DNA of 16,882 nt from Gammaproteobacteria bacterium. Lineage in GTDB: Bacteria; Pseudomonadota; Gammaproteobacteria; Arenicellales; Poriferihabitantaceae. The position numbers and the translations under genes were made by a program. The stretch covers positions 1-16,882 of the forward strand of contig JAHRAW010000004.1 in NCBI GenBank assembly GCA_020027415.1, read 5' to 3'. The notes under the pieces were generated by a model that searched no databases, had not been told where the DNA came from, and worked only from the letters and a program-made list of their open reading frames with translations. Below are positions 1-8,053 of this stretch, piece by piece; within the stretch, counting starts at the first letter, position 1; each line of letters starts with the position of its first letter.

Positions 1-24
1 CATCAGCCGCTACCATCCCCCGTC

Positions 25-750
25 TCACCCCTCCAACTCCCGCAAAGTTTGCTTAATCCACCGCTCCGCTTGCGCGTTGATTTCGCGTGGGTTTTTGCCG
101 GCACTGTCAATAACTCTGCCGATGCGCACTTGAATCACGCCGGGGCGTTTGAGAAAACTATTTTTGGACCAAAACCGCCCGGCGTTATGCGCCACCGGTA
201 CGACCGGAGCGCCGCTACGGACGGCGAGTAGCGCGCCGCCGGCTTGGAATTTACCCGGGCGACCGGGCGACATGCGCGTGCCTTCCGGGAAAATCACCAA
301 CCATCTCCCTTCCTGCAATCGTGCAACGCCTTGCTTAAAAAGTTGTTCCAGCGCCCGCATTTTTTTTGCGCGGTTAATCGCCACTGGTCGGTTTGCCGCC
401 AGCCCCCAGCCGAAAAATGGAATCCACAACAACTGCCATTTCAAAATGTAAGACTGCGGCGGAAAAATCAATTGAAAGCAAAGCGTCTCCCACGCCGATT
501 GATGATTGGCGAGCAACACCGCCGGTCGCCGCGGGATATTTTCCGCGCCGCGAATTTGGTGCGTGATGCCGCACACATGTTTCAGCGTCCATATATTAAA
601 GCGCGCCCACAATGCAATAATGCGCGCCCGCAGTAGCGATGGCAGCGCCAAGCAGAGCAACGCAATGGGGCTAATCAGCACCGCGCTGACAATTTGCCCG
701 CTGAGAAAAATCAGCGCGCGCACCGCGCATGATATTTTGCCGACAGACAT
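25..750 (-). CDS. plsC: 1-acyl-sn-glycerol-3-phosphate acyltransferase (PlsC/LPLAT family)
   Basis: Inner-membrane acyltransferase expected to add the second acyl chain to lysophosphatidic acid, giving phosphatidic acid for phospholipid synthesis. Numbering from the upstream GTG at 756 (243 aa), hydrophobic segments near residues 9-50 look like a membrane anchor. The catalytic block NHQSAWE (H85 to E90) is the HX4E variant of the usual HX4D motif. PEGTR at 157-161 is the glycerophosphate-binding block. Two starts are possible, GTG at 756 or ATG at 750; I prefer the ATG, and neither has a strong Shine-Dalgarno sequence. The gene lies 34-40 bp downstream of gmhB, with a TCAAT tandem repeat filling the gap. 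glyQ-glyS-gmhB-plsC is a known proteobacterial order, for example in Pseudomonas. The family assignment is firm; acyl and substrate specificity is inferred. Confidence 0.9.
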   Translation of the reverse strand: MSVGKISCAVRALIFLSGQIVSAVLISPIALLCLALPSLLRARIIALWARFNIWTLKHVCGITHQIRGAENIPRRPAVLLANHQSAWETLCFQLIFPPQSYILKWQLLWIPFFGWGLAANRPVAINRAKKMRALEQLFKQGVARLQEGRWLVIFPEGTRMSPGRPGKFQAGGALLAVRSGAPVVPVAHNAGRFWSKNSFLKRPGVIQVRIGRVIDSAGKNPREINAQAERWIKQTLRELEG

Positions 751-756
751 ATCCAC

Positions 757-781
757 TCAATTCAATTCAATTCAACTCAAT
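757..781. repeat. TCAAT pentanucleotide tandem repeat between gmhB and plsC
   Basis: Five consecutive 5-bp units are visible, TCAAT x3, TCAAC, TCAAT, read on the plus strand. They fill nearly all of the gap between the gmhB stop (791-793) and the plsC start. Read as mRNA this is an AUUGA-rich stretch directly before the plsC start codon. Gain or loss of a unit would change the leader length by 5 nt without touching either reading frame. A regulatory role is not shown. Confidence 0.75.
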
Positions 782-790
782 TGGCAATCA

Positions 791-1426
791 TCACCGCGCA
801 GGTTGCCGCTGCGCCGACTGGGTTTCGGAATCTGGCTTAACTTCGGCGGCAAGCAGGGTATCCACGAACTCCGCCAAGTCTTCATAAATCGGCACCTCGC
901 TGAATGGCGCAATGGGTTTTTGCGAACCGGCGGCGGAAGATTGCGCCGCCTCGCGTATGGCTTGCGCGGTCGCGCGCCCATTGCCGGTTTCCACCAACAC
1001 CGCTTTTGCGCCGGCGCCAATCGCGGCTTGCAGGTCGCGGCTGGAATCGCCCACCGCATAGGTGTCGCTTAAATTGCACCGCAGGCGGTCGGCAAGTTCA
1101 ACAAACAAACCGGGTTTGGGCTTGCGACACGAGCACTCGTCGGCAACCTCATGCGGGCAGAAGAAAATCGCGCTGATTTCGCCGCCGACCGCCTGCAACG
1201 CCGCAAACATTTTCTGGTGGATTCGGTTCAGGGTATTGATGCTGTATAGCCCTTTGGCGATGCCGCTTTGGTTGGTGATAATCACCACGCGATACTCGGC
1301 GCGGCAAAGTCGCGCGATCGCCTCCAAACTGCCGGGCAACGCTTGCCATTGTTGCGGGCGCGTAATGTAGTTCGGCGAGTCGCGGTTAATCACGCCATCG
1401 CGGTCCAAAATAATCAGCCGTTGCAT
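791..1426 (-). CDS. gmhB: D-glycero-beta-D-manno-heptose-1,7-bisphosphate 7-phosphatase
   Basis: HAD-superfamily phosphatase that removes the C7 phosphate of heptose bisphosphate in the ADP-heptose pathway for LPS inner core; expected in the cytoplasm. The 211-aa product shows HAD motif I DRDGVINRDS (nucleophile D8, acid D10), motif II TNQSG (T51), the family zinc loop with C90, H92, C98 and C100, motif III RKPKPG (K102/K104), and motif IV VGDSSRD (D127). The C-terminal ~20 residues exceed the usual ~190-aa length and look unstructured. Its ATG overlaps the end of the upstream MazG-like gene by 13 nt and has a GGAG about 9 nt upstream, so the two are probably translationally coupled. A histidinol-phosphatase-like HAD would be the alternative, but the zinc loop and the glyS/plsC context favour GmhB. 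Confidence 0.92.
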   Translation of the reverse strand: MQRLIILDRDGVINRDSPNYITRPQQWQALPGSLEAIARLCRAEYRVVIITNQSGIAKGLYSINTLNRIHQKMFAALQAVGGEISAIFFCPHEVADECSCRKPKPGLFVELADRLRCNLSDTYAVGDSSRDLQAAIGAGAKAVLVETGNGRATAQAIREAAQSSAAGSQKPIAPFSEVPIYEDLAEFVDTLLAAEVKPDSETQSAQRQPAR

Positions 1427-1845
1427 CTCGCATCGTCTCCGTGCGAGTCGCGCCCGCGCGCATCTGCATCTGCATCTGCATTTGCACCTGCATCCGGCTC
1501 AGCGGCGCACCCGCGCGGGTGAAAGTTGGATACGCGCACGCGTCCTTCCACGATGCGGCTTGCGCGCTGATTGATTTTTTCCATTTTGTCATAGAACGCT
1601 TGTTGCAAATCAAAGTCCGCGGCGATGGCGTTGCCCAACAACAGAATCAACAAGTCGGCGCATTCTTCCGCCAACTCCGCGTTCGGTTTGCCCTTGCTCA
1701 CGCAGGCGGAAATCTCGCCCAACTCCTCCGCCATCAACGCAACCCGATACACCATATCTTCGCCGCCAAGTTCGGCAAAGCGGTGCTTGGCATGAAACGC
1801 CCGCACCGCGGTAAGCATGGCTTGGAATGAGTCGGTTTGCTGCAT
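1414..1845 (-). CDS. MazG-like nucleotide pyrophosphohydrolase
   Basis: Small all-alpha NTP pyrophosphohydrolase of the MazG superfamily, 143 aa. Members hydrolyse (d)NTPs to monophosphates and pyrophosphate; the actual substrate here is unknown. The metal-binding pattern is clear: E41xxE44 in AEELGEIS, then E61xxD64 in ELAEECADLL, followed by a helix ending DKMEKINQR, typical of short MazG-like proteins. From about residue 109 the protein leaves the family core and runs through a low-complexity tail containing an Asp-Ala repeat (residues 123-129) made by a 6-bp tandem repeat. The start ATG is 10 bp after the glyS stop, and the Shine-Dalgarno GAGGA overlaps that stop. HisE belongs to the same superfamily, but this protein reads as MazG-like rather than HisE. 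The gene sits between glyS and gmhB, which are usually adjacent. Confidence 0.85.
   Translation of the reverse strand: MQQTDSFQAMLTAVRAFHAKHRFAELGGEDMVYRVALMAEELGEISACVSKGKPNAELAEECADLLILLLGNAIAADFDLQQAFYDKMEKINQRASRIVEGRVRVSNFHPRGCAAEPDAGANADADADARGRDSHGDDARCNG
1461..1496. repeat. CATCTG-type hexanucleotide tandem repeat
   Basis: Six 6-bp units on the plus strand: CATCTG x3, then CATTTG, CACCTG, CATCCG. It lies inside the 3' end of the MazG-like gene and codes for the Asp-Ala-rich tail on the minus strand. Unit gain or loss would add or remove two residues without a frameshift. Confidence 0.8.
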
Positions 1846-1855
1846 GCAATCGTCC

Positions 1856-4075
1856 TCAGCCTTTGCCCTGCAAGCACGAGATGTCGGCGACGCACAGGAA
1901 CAACAGGCGGATATGATTCAACAACGCCAAGCGATTGTTGCGGATGGCGCGCTCATCATGCAACACCATCACTTCATCAAAAAACGAATCAACCGGTTGT
2001 TTCAGTTTGGATAATGCGGTGAAGCCTTGATCATAGCGATTGTCGGCAAAATGCGCGCGCGCTTGTTCGCCAATTTGTTCAAGTCGCCGCGCAAGTTCAA
2101 CTTCGGCATCTTGTTGGAACAATGCCGAGTCGTAGCGCGGTCGCGGTTGCGCATCGTCTGATTCGTTCCAGTCGTTCAAGTCCGCCTTCTGTAACAAGTT
2201 GACGATTCGTTTATGCGCCGCCGCGAACGAAGCGGCGGCTGCCGGTTGTTGCTTAAAGAAGCGGCTAAGCGCTTGCAAGCGGCGGTGAAAATCCAACGGC
2301 TTGGATGGTTTGCACGCCCGCACTGCGGCAATTTCTACGCCGCGATACCCCAACGCTTGATAGTAAGCGGTGAGCCGTTCCAGCATAAACGCAAATACTT
2401 GGGCGATGGTTTGCGCGTTCGGTATGGCGGTGATGCGCGTCGTCGCGGCGGATTTTTCATAAATCCGTTGACTGGTTTGCAGCAATTGATATACATCCAA
2501 ATCCAGTTTTTGTTCAATTAGAATTCGCAGCACGCCTAACGCGGCGCGGCGCAACGCGAATGGGTCGCGGTCGCCGCGCGGGCTTTCCCCGCACGCAAAC
2601 ATGCCTAACAGCGAATCAACGCGCTCGGCAATCGCGACCGCTTGCGCAATCGGCGTGCGCGGCAACTTGTCGCCGGCATAGCGCGGCAGATAATGTTGTT
2701 CAATCGCATCCGCCACCAATTTATGTTCCCCGCTGTGGCGCGCATAGTGGTTGCCAATGATTCCTTGCAGGTTGGGAAATTCGCCGACCATGTCGGTCAC
2801 CAAATCGGCTTTGCTAAGCAACGCCGCGCGCTTGGTTTTTTCGACATCGGCGTGCAATCGCGCGGCGATGTCGGCGGCGAGTTGCACCACGCGCATGCTT
2901 TTGTGGTGCAACGAACCAAGTTCGTTATGAAACAACACATTTTCAAGTTGGGCAACGCGCGCCGCCAGCGGAGTTTTCAAATCGCTGCGCCAGAAAAATT
3001 CAGCGTCCGCCAACCGCGCCCGCAACACGCGCTCATTGCCTTGCCGCACCTGCTGCGGGGCTTGGCTTTTAATGTTGCTGACGGCGATGAAAGCCGGCAA
3101 CAATTTGCCGTTGTCGTCGGTCAAGTGAAAATACTTTTGCTGGTCGCGCATCGCCGACACCAACACCGCGCGCGGAAGTTTTAGAAAACGTGCATCAAAC
3201 TTGCCCAACAAGGCGTGCGGAAACTCAACCAAACTGGTAACCAAGTCCATGAGTTGCGCATCCATTTGCAGGCGCGCGGCGCCGTTTTTTGCCGCCCGAT
3301 TTGCCCGCGTGATCAACTGAGCGATTTGCTTTTTAATGGTATCGCGCCGCCGAGCAAAATCCGCAATCACCTTGCCTTCAGTTGCCAGCAAAGATTCATA
3401 CTGCTTGGCATGCGGAATGCGTAGTTTTTTATCGGCGTGGAAGCGGTGACCGCGGGTGTAGCGAGCTGCGGTCAAACCCAACGCAGTGGTTTTAAGCGGC
3501 TTGTCACCATGCAACGCGAGCAACCAATGCGCCGGTCTGACAAACTCCACTTGCCCATCGCCCCACCGCATTCGTTTTGCAATCGGCAACTGCCGCAAGA
3601 TTTTTTCCAAACTTTCGGTCACGACCTCGCCAAGTTTTGCGCCGGTGAGCGTTTGCCGATAAACCAGCCACGCGCCGCTTGCGGTTTCCATCTTAGCCAG
3701 TTCGGTAATGTTAACGCCGCAGGATTTTGCGAATCCCAGCGCGGCGCGGCGTGGCTTGTTTTGATGGTCAAACGCCAATTGCATGGTAGGGCCCCTCCGC
3801 TCCACCACCCGCTGCTGCTGCTGCGCCAACACCTCGTCGACCAACACCGCCAACCGCCGCGGCGTGGCGAAATACCGATACTTGCACTCCGCTTCCACCC
3901 CCACATCCACCAGTTCGGCTTGCCGCAGTTCATCCACCACCGCGGCGGCAAACGCTTGCGCGAGCAGTTGCAAGGTAGTGGGCGGCAGTTCCTCAACGCC
4001 GATTTCCAGCAGCAAGGGCGCGCGCCGAACTGAATGGCGCGAATGGCGCGTCGCGTTAACCTTTCGGGATGCCAT
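1856..4075 (-). CDS. glyS: Glycine--tRNA ligase beta subunit
   Basis: Beta subunit of the bacterial alpha2beta2 glycyl-tRNA synthetase, which binds tRNA-Gly and supports charging by GlyQ. The N-terminal LLLEIGVEELPP is a hallmark. The middle contains the HD-like block AALLSKADLVTDMVGEFP and the conserved GDRDPFALRRAALG. The end carries the anticodon-binding region with FFDEVMVLHDE and IRNNRLALL, closing on LFLCVADIS. From the ATG at 4075 the protein is 739 aa, somewhat longer than the ~690 aa of E. coli GlyS because of a basic N-terminal extension and small insertions. An in-frame TTG at 4093 would add six residues; the ATG is preferred. The start overlaps the 3' end of glyQ by 20 nt, implying translational coupling and balanced subunit synthesis. 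Confidence 0.97.
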   Translation of the reverse strand: MASRKVNATRHSRHSVRRAPLLLEIGVEELPPTTLQLLAQAFAAAVVDELRQAELVDVGVEAECKYRYFATPRRLAVLVDEVLAQQQQRVVERRGPTMQLAFDHQNKPRRAALGFAKSCGVNITELAKMETASGAWLVYRQTLTGAKLGEVVTESLEKILRQLPIAKRMRWGDGQVEFVRPAHWLLALHGDKPLKTTALGLTAARYTRGHRFHADKKLRIPHAKQYESLLATEGKVIADFARRRDTIKKQIAQLITRANRAAKNGAARLQMDAQLMDLVTSLVEFPHALLGKFDARFLKLPRAVLVSAMRDQQKYFHLTDDNGKLLPAFIAVSNIKSQAPQQVRQGNERVLRARLADAEFFWRSDLKTPLAARVAQLENVLFHNELGSLHHKSMRVVQLAADIAARLHADVEKTKRAALLSKADLVTDMVGEFPNLQGIIGNHYARHSGEHKLVADAIEQHYLPRYAGDKLPRTPIAQAVAIAERVDSLLGMFACGESPRGDRDPFALRRAALGVLRILIEQKLDLDVYQLLQTSQRIYEKSAATTRITAIPNAQTIAQVFAFMLERLTAYYQALGYRGVEIAAVRACKPSKPLDFHRRLQALSRFFKQQPAAAASFAAAHKRIVNLLQKADLNDWNESDDAQPRPRYDSALFQQDAEVELARRLEQIGEQARAHFADNRYDQGFTALSKLKQPVDSFFDEVMVLHDERAIRNNRLALLNHIRLLFLCVADISCLQGKG

Positions 4076-5018
4076 GTTGCTTCGTTCGCGCAAGTTTGTT
4101 GGCGGCGGCCGGCTGCTGACTACCGCCGGCTTGGCGCGGAAAGCCCAGTTGTTCGCGCTTGTCGTAGTACGCGCGCGCCACGCCGCGCGCTAACGCGCGC
4201 ACGCGGGCGATATACCTTGCCCGCTCGCTGACCCCGATGGCATGGCGCGCGTCCAGCAAGTTAAATGTATGCGAAGCCTTGAGCGTCTGCTCATACGCCG
4301 GCAACGGCAACGGCAACGCATTATCCAACAGCGCGCGCGCCATTTGTTCGGCGGCGTTGAATTGCGCAAACAAAAGCGCCACATCCGCGCGTTCAAAGTT
4401 ATACGCCGACTGCTCAACCTCGTTTTGATGATACAAATCACGATAGGTGTAACGCCCGCGGCGGTCGGCAGTTTCGCTCCACAGCAAGTCAAACACATTA
4501 TCAACCTGTTGCAAATGCATGGCGATGCGCTCAAGACCATAAGTGATTTCACCGCTAATCGGTTTGCAATCCAGCCCGCCGACTTGTTGGAAATAAGTGA
4601 ACTGCGTGATTTCCATGCCGTTTAGCCACACCTCCCAACCCAACCCCCAAGCGCCGAGCGTGGGCGATTCCCAATCGTCTTCCACGAAGCGGATGTCGTG
4701 CTTGAGAAAATCCACGCCGAGCGCGCGCAGCGAACCAAGATACAAATCCTGAAAATTGTCGGGCGATGGCTTGAGCAACACTTGAAACTGCAAATAGTGT
4801 TGCAGTCGGTTCGGGTTTTCGCCGTAGCGTCCATCTGTGGGTCGCCGCGACGGCTGCACATAAGCCGCTTGCAACGGCTCAGGACCGATCGCGGCGAGGA
4901 AAGTCGCCGGGTGAAAAGTGCCGGCGCCGACTTCCATATCATACGGCTGCAGCAACACGCATCCCTGCTTCGCCCAGTATGCCTGCAGCGTCATAATGAG
5001 TTGTTGAAAGGTTCGCAT
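4056..5018 (-). CDS. glyQ: Glycine--tRNA ligase alpha subunit
   Basis: Catalytic subunit of the heterotetrameric glycyl-tRNA synthetase (class II), which forms glycyl-adenylate. The sequence is near-textbook: YWAKQGCVLLQPYDMEVGAG, AAYVQPSRRPTDGRYGENPN, GAWGLGWEVWLNGMEITQF, FTYFQQVGGLDCKPISGEIT, TYGLERIAMHLQ, HQNEVEQSAYNFE and LPLPAYEQTLKASHTFNLLD. The ATG at 5018 (MRTFQQLIMTLQ) gives 320 aa and lines up with the usual N-terminus. A GTG at 5066 would add 16 residues unlike the family. The C-terminal ~25 residues (GGSQQPAAANKLARTKQ) are a short extension beyond the usual end. The gene lies 64 bp after pgi and overlaps glyS by 20 nt. Confidence 0.97.
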   Translation of the reverse strand: MRTFQQLIMTLQAYWAKQGCVLLQPYDMEVGAGTFHPATFLAAIGPEPLQAAYVQPSRRPTDGRYGENPNRLQHYLQFQVLLKPSPDNFQDLYLGSLRALGVDFLKHDIRFVEDDWESPTLGAWGLGWEVWLNGMEITQFTYFQQVGGLDCKPISGEITYGLERIAMHLQQVDNVFDLLWSETADRRGRYTYRDLYHQNEVEQSAYNFERADVALLFAQFNAAEQMARALLDNALPLPLPAYEQTLKASHTFNLLDARHAIGVSERARYIARVRALARGVARAYYDKREQLGFPRQAGGSQQPAAANKLARTKQHGIPKG

Positions 5019-5082
5019 CAAACGAATAGGGTAGTTGAATCGCAGCGTAAAAATAAACGCCGACACGTCGGCATCTTTATGC

Positions 5083-6753
5083 TTAATCGGCGGCGCCGAT
5101 GAAGTCGGATACGAACCGCGTCAGCGAGCGAATTCTATCCGCTTTCAGGCGCACGCGCATGATCACCCGCTCGGCGCGCCGCAGCGCCAAAAAATCTCCG
5201 TCGGCTTGCGCGCGGTGCAGTTGTCCGAAACTGTACTCGCATTGCGGCAGCGCAATATCCTCATCCGCCGCCGCCACCAGTTGGATAAAGCGACCGCTGG
5301 GCGGACCGCCTTTATGCAACTGCCCGGTGGAATGCAAATAGCGAGGTCCGAAGCCGAGCGTGCAGACCATGCGCAATTGGGCGGATACTTGCGCGCGCAA
5401 GGAATGCAACAACGCGATGGTTTGCGCGTCTTCGGGCAGATACGCGAGCAACGCCAAATAATGCTTCGGCGTCAAGGTGCGGCGGAAGGCGGCGATGAGC
5501 GCGCCGGCTTCGGTTTCGGATTCAGGGTCGCCGCGCGTGGCGTTGCAGCCGTATAAATCATACTGCGCGCCGCACCAACCAGGCGCGCCCAACCGTTCGC
5601 GCCCTTGCAAAAATAATTGGGTGTTGCGTTTGCCCTGCTCCACATGCGGCTGGTCAAACGGGTTGATGCGGAGCTCACTTGCCGCGATGGCGACCGCCAT
5701 TTGCCAGCGGAAAAACTCGGCGCCGATTTGATGCGCATCCGTAAACGGCAACGCGCACGCGGTTTGTTCGTTGTGCGGTGATGGTGGCGGTGACGATGCT
5801 GCGCTTGGCGGTCGGTGAGGCGCATCGCCGAGCCGAATGATGATTTGGCGTTGGCGGTCGGCGCAAAAATCCATGCCGTCATGCATGCCATGCACCGCCA
5901 CCACCGGCAGCAAGCCTTTGCCGTCCTTGCCGCAACTCTCGGCGACCAACTGCTCAATCCAGCGCCCTAAGGCGCACAATTGCTGCGGCAGTCGCAAAAT
6001 CAATTGCGCTTTACCGGCGCCGGCGCCGCGCGCCAGCAGCATGCCAAGCGCCAACGCCGGGTTTTGCGCCGGTTGGTCTGATTTGGTGGTCGCGCAAAAA
6101 ACCTGCGCGCGTTGCAACACCTCGTCAACCGCCACCCCCAACAACGCGGCGGGCAGCATGCCAAAATAACTCAGCGCGCTATAACGTCCGCCAATATCGC
6201 TTGGGTTGATAAAGGTTTCGCGGAATGGTTCGGTTTGACTGAGGCGGTGCAATGCGGAGTCGGCGTCGGTAATCAGCACAAAATTGGCTTGCGGCGGCGC
6301 GCCTTGCGCGCTCAAGCGCGCGCGAAAATACCGATACAGCGCCATAGTTTCCAGCGTGGCGCCGGATTTACTCGCCACCACAAACAAGCACCGCCGCAAA
6401 TCCCAGTCGCCGCCGCCACTGCCGCCGCCAAGCCGCGCAATCTCATCCGGGTGGGTGGTGTCCACCACCGTCAGCGGCAAATACCCGCGCGCCGGTTTAA
6501 ACAGCGCGGCAAACACCGCCGCCGCCATGCTGGCGCCGCCCATGCCGAGCACCACCACGCGCTCATACTCGCCGCGCCGCACAATCCGCTCCACCCAAGC
6601 CTGCATCGCGCCGCTGCGCGCTTGCATCCAACCGATACTATCCAACCAGCCGAGCCGCGCCGCAATCGCCGCGAAACTGGAGCGCGGGGTATGCCACATG
6701 GACACATCCTTGCGCCACAGCCGCGACGCCAAATTGGTTTGCGGGTCGGTCAC
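5083..6753 (-). CDS. pgi: Glucose-6-phosphate isomerase, transaldolase-fusion (Tal-Pgi) type
   Basis: Interconverts glucose-6-phosphate and fructose-6-phosphate in the cytoplasm. SIS-domain motifs are clear: VVVLGMGGASMAAAVF (residues 66-81), DTTHPDEI (98-105), ASKSGATLETM (127-137) with the phosphate-binding SKSG, INPSDIGGRYSALSYFGMLP, and late in the protein LHSTGQLHKGGPPSGRF. This wording resembles the Pgi half of bifunctional transaldolase/Pgi proteins rather than E. coli Pgi, but no transaldolase domain precedes it. A Pro/Ser/His-rich insertion sits around residues 311-330. Translation starts with GTG at 6753, since an in-frame stop lies at 6760-6762 just upstream; an ATG 18 codons later (V-S-M) is the alternative. 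No clear Shine-Dalgarno is visible. The gene follows galE after a 102-bp gap in which I see no clear signal. Confidence 0.88.
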   Translation of the reverse strand: MTDPQTNLASRLWRKDVSMWHTPRSSFAAIAARLGWLDSIGWMQARSGAMQAWVERIVRRGEYERVVVLGMGGASMAAAVFAALFKPARGYLPLTVVDTTHPDEIARLGGGSGGGDWDLRRCLFVVASKSGATLETMALYRYFRARLSAQGAPPQANFVLITDADSALHRLSQTEPFRETFINPSDIGGRYSALSYFGMLPAALLGVAVDEVLQRAQVFCATTKSDQPAQNPALALGMLLARGAGAGKAQLILRLPQQLCALGRWIEQLVAESCGKDGKGLLPVVAVHGMHDGMDFCADRQRQIIIRLGDAPHRPPSAASSPPPSPHNEQTACALPFTDAHQIGAEFFRWQMAVAIAASELRINPFDQPHVEQGKRNTQLFLQGRERLGAPGWCGAQYDLYGCNATRGDPESETEAGALIAAFRRTLTPKHYLALLAYLPEDAQTIALLHSLRAQVSAQLRMVCTLGFGPRYLHSTGQLHKGGPPSGRFIQLVAAADEDIALPQCEYSFGQLHRAQADGDFLALRRAERVIMRVRLKADRIRSLTRFVSDFIGAAD

Positions 6754-6855
6754 ATTGAGTCAAAAACGAGTCATTGTGGGCGAGCGGGTTGCGCCGTCGG
6801 CTTGGCGCGCGCGGTCACCGTCACAGTCGTTATGGAGAATGCGCTTGCCGAGATT

Positions 6856-7842
6856 TCATCGGCGCAAGGTTTGCTCCCACCGATAGGCGCTGTCGCAAAT
6901 CACCGACAAGTCATCGTAGCGCGGCTTCCAGTTGAGATATTGTTGAATGAGGGCGTTGTCAGCCACCAACTCCGGCGGGTCGCCGGCGCGCCGCCCGACC
7001 ACTTTCACGGCAAAATCAACATGGCTAACCGCTTTCATGCACGCCACCACCTGTTGCACGCTAAAACCGCGCCCATAGCCGCAGTTCAGCGCCACATTCT
7101 CGCCGCCGTCATCCAAGTAGTGCAACGCGCTGATATGCGCGCTGACCAAATCTTCCACATGAATATAATCGCGAATGCAGGTGCCATCGGCGGTCGGGTA
7201 GTCATCGCCAAATATGCGCACTTCGGCGCGCGTTCGGCACGCGGCTTGACAGCACACCTTGATAAGATGGGTGGCTTGCGCGCCGGCTTGCCCGAGTTTG
7301 CCGTCCGCGCGCGCGCCGGCAACATTGAAATAACGCAGCGCCACGAACTTGAACTTGCCGTTGGTGGCCGCCGCCAACTCCTGCAAACTCCATTCGGTGA
7401 TTAGTTTGCTGCTACCGTACGGATTAATCGGCGTTTTGACGGCGTCTTCCGCCACCGGATTGCGGCGCGGCAACCCATACACCGCCGCGCTGGATGAAAA
7501 CACCAACTGCGCAATGCCGCTATCCAGGCAGGCTTCAATCAAGTTCAGCGAGCCGACTACGTTATTGCGGTAATAGCGGCGCGGCGCCGCCAGCGATTCG
7601 GGCACCACCACATAAGCGGCAAAATGAAGCACCGCCTCAATCCGATGCTTGCGCAACAGGTCGGTGATGAATTGCTGGTCGGCGATGTCGCCCTGCGCAA
7701 ACTTGGCGCGCGCCGGCACCGCCGCCCGCCGCCCGCTGTGCAGATTATCCACCACCACCACCTCATGCCCCGCCTCCACCAACGCCAACGCGGTGTGCGA
7801 ACCAATATAGCCGGCGCCTCCGGTAACCAGTATCCGCTTCAC
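6856..7842 (-). CDS. galE: UDP-glucose 4-epimerase
   Basis: Interconverts UDP-glucose and UDP-galactose using bound NAD, feeding polysaccharide and LPS synthesis. The 328-aa protein is an extended short-chain dehydrogenase: Rossmann motif TGGAGYIGSH (7-16), VDNLHSGRR (31-39), GDIAD (51-55), HFAAYVVVPES (73-83), SSSAAVYG (117-124), and the catalytic YxxxK as Y142/K146 in NPYGSSK. The middle TCIRDYIHVEDL and the later RRAGDPPELVAD are typical of GalE. The start is GTG at 7842 with no evident Shine-Dalgarno. Upstream are the barrel-gene terminator and ~110 bp that could hold a promoter, though I cannot identify a convincing one. The position next to pgi suggests sugar-nucleotide supply. Confidence 0.95.
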   Translation of the reverse strand: MKRILVTGGAGYIGSHTALALVEAGHEVVVVDNLHSGRRAAVPARAKFAQGDIADQQFITDLLRKHRIEAVLHFAAYVVVPESLAAPRRYYRNNVVGSLNLIEACLDSGIAQLVFSSSAAVYGLPRRNPVAEDAVKTPINPYGSSKLITEWSLQELAAATNGKFKFVALRYFNVAGARADGKLGQAGAQATHLIKVCCQAACRTRAEVRIFGDDYPTADGTCIRDYIHVEDLVSAHISALHYLDDGGENVALNCGYGRGFSVQQVVACMKAVSHVDFAVKVVGRRAGDPPELVADNALIQQYLNWKPRYDDLSVICDSAYRWEQTLRR

Positions 7843-7951
7843 GATTCAGATGGGTTGCTTGTTGCGGTTCGCTATTGGTGTTCCGCCCGGCTCACCCGGA
7901 GCGGCAAAAGATCAAATATTAAGCCCGCTACGATGCCGCCGATAGTAGCAT

Positions 7952-7980
7952 AAAAAGGGCGGCTATTTAAATAGCCGCCC
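7952..7980 (-). terminator. Rho-independent terminator of the outer-membrane barrel gene
   Basis: A perfect 24-bp palindrome occupies 7957-7980, with arms GGGCGGCTATTT and AAATAGCCGCCC. On the minus strand it is followed by TTTTT (plus-strand A run 7952-7956). It lies about 75 bp after the barrel-gene stop at 8054 and separates that unit from galE. There is no T run on the plus-strand side, so it acts in the minus direction. Confidence 0.88.
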
Positions 7981-8053
7981 GGGGTTTGGTAATGCACAAC
8001 CGCCGCCGCCCGCCACGGCGGAGAGGGTTGGTTTGAAAGCAAACTGCGCGGGG

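Noticed and set aside
1..16. Possible start of a further minus-strand gene (ATG at 14-16, Met-Val-Ala-Ala-Asp) just after plsC
   Set aside because: Only five codons are in the window and the preceding G run is a poor ribosome binding site, so it cannot be supported.
6112..7404. Long plus-strand open frame (430 codons) across pgi and galE
   Set aside because: It is antisense to two clearly recognised genes, the translation is His/Arg/Ala-rich with no family resemblance, and long antisense frames are common in G+C-rich coding DNA.
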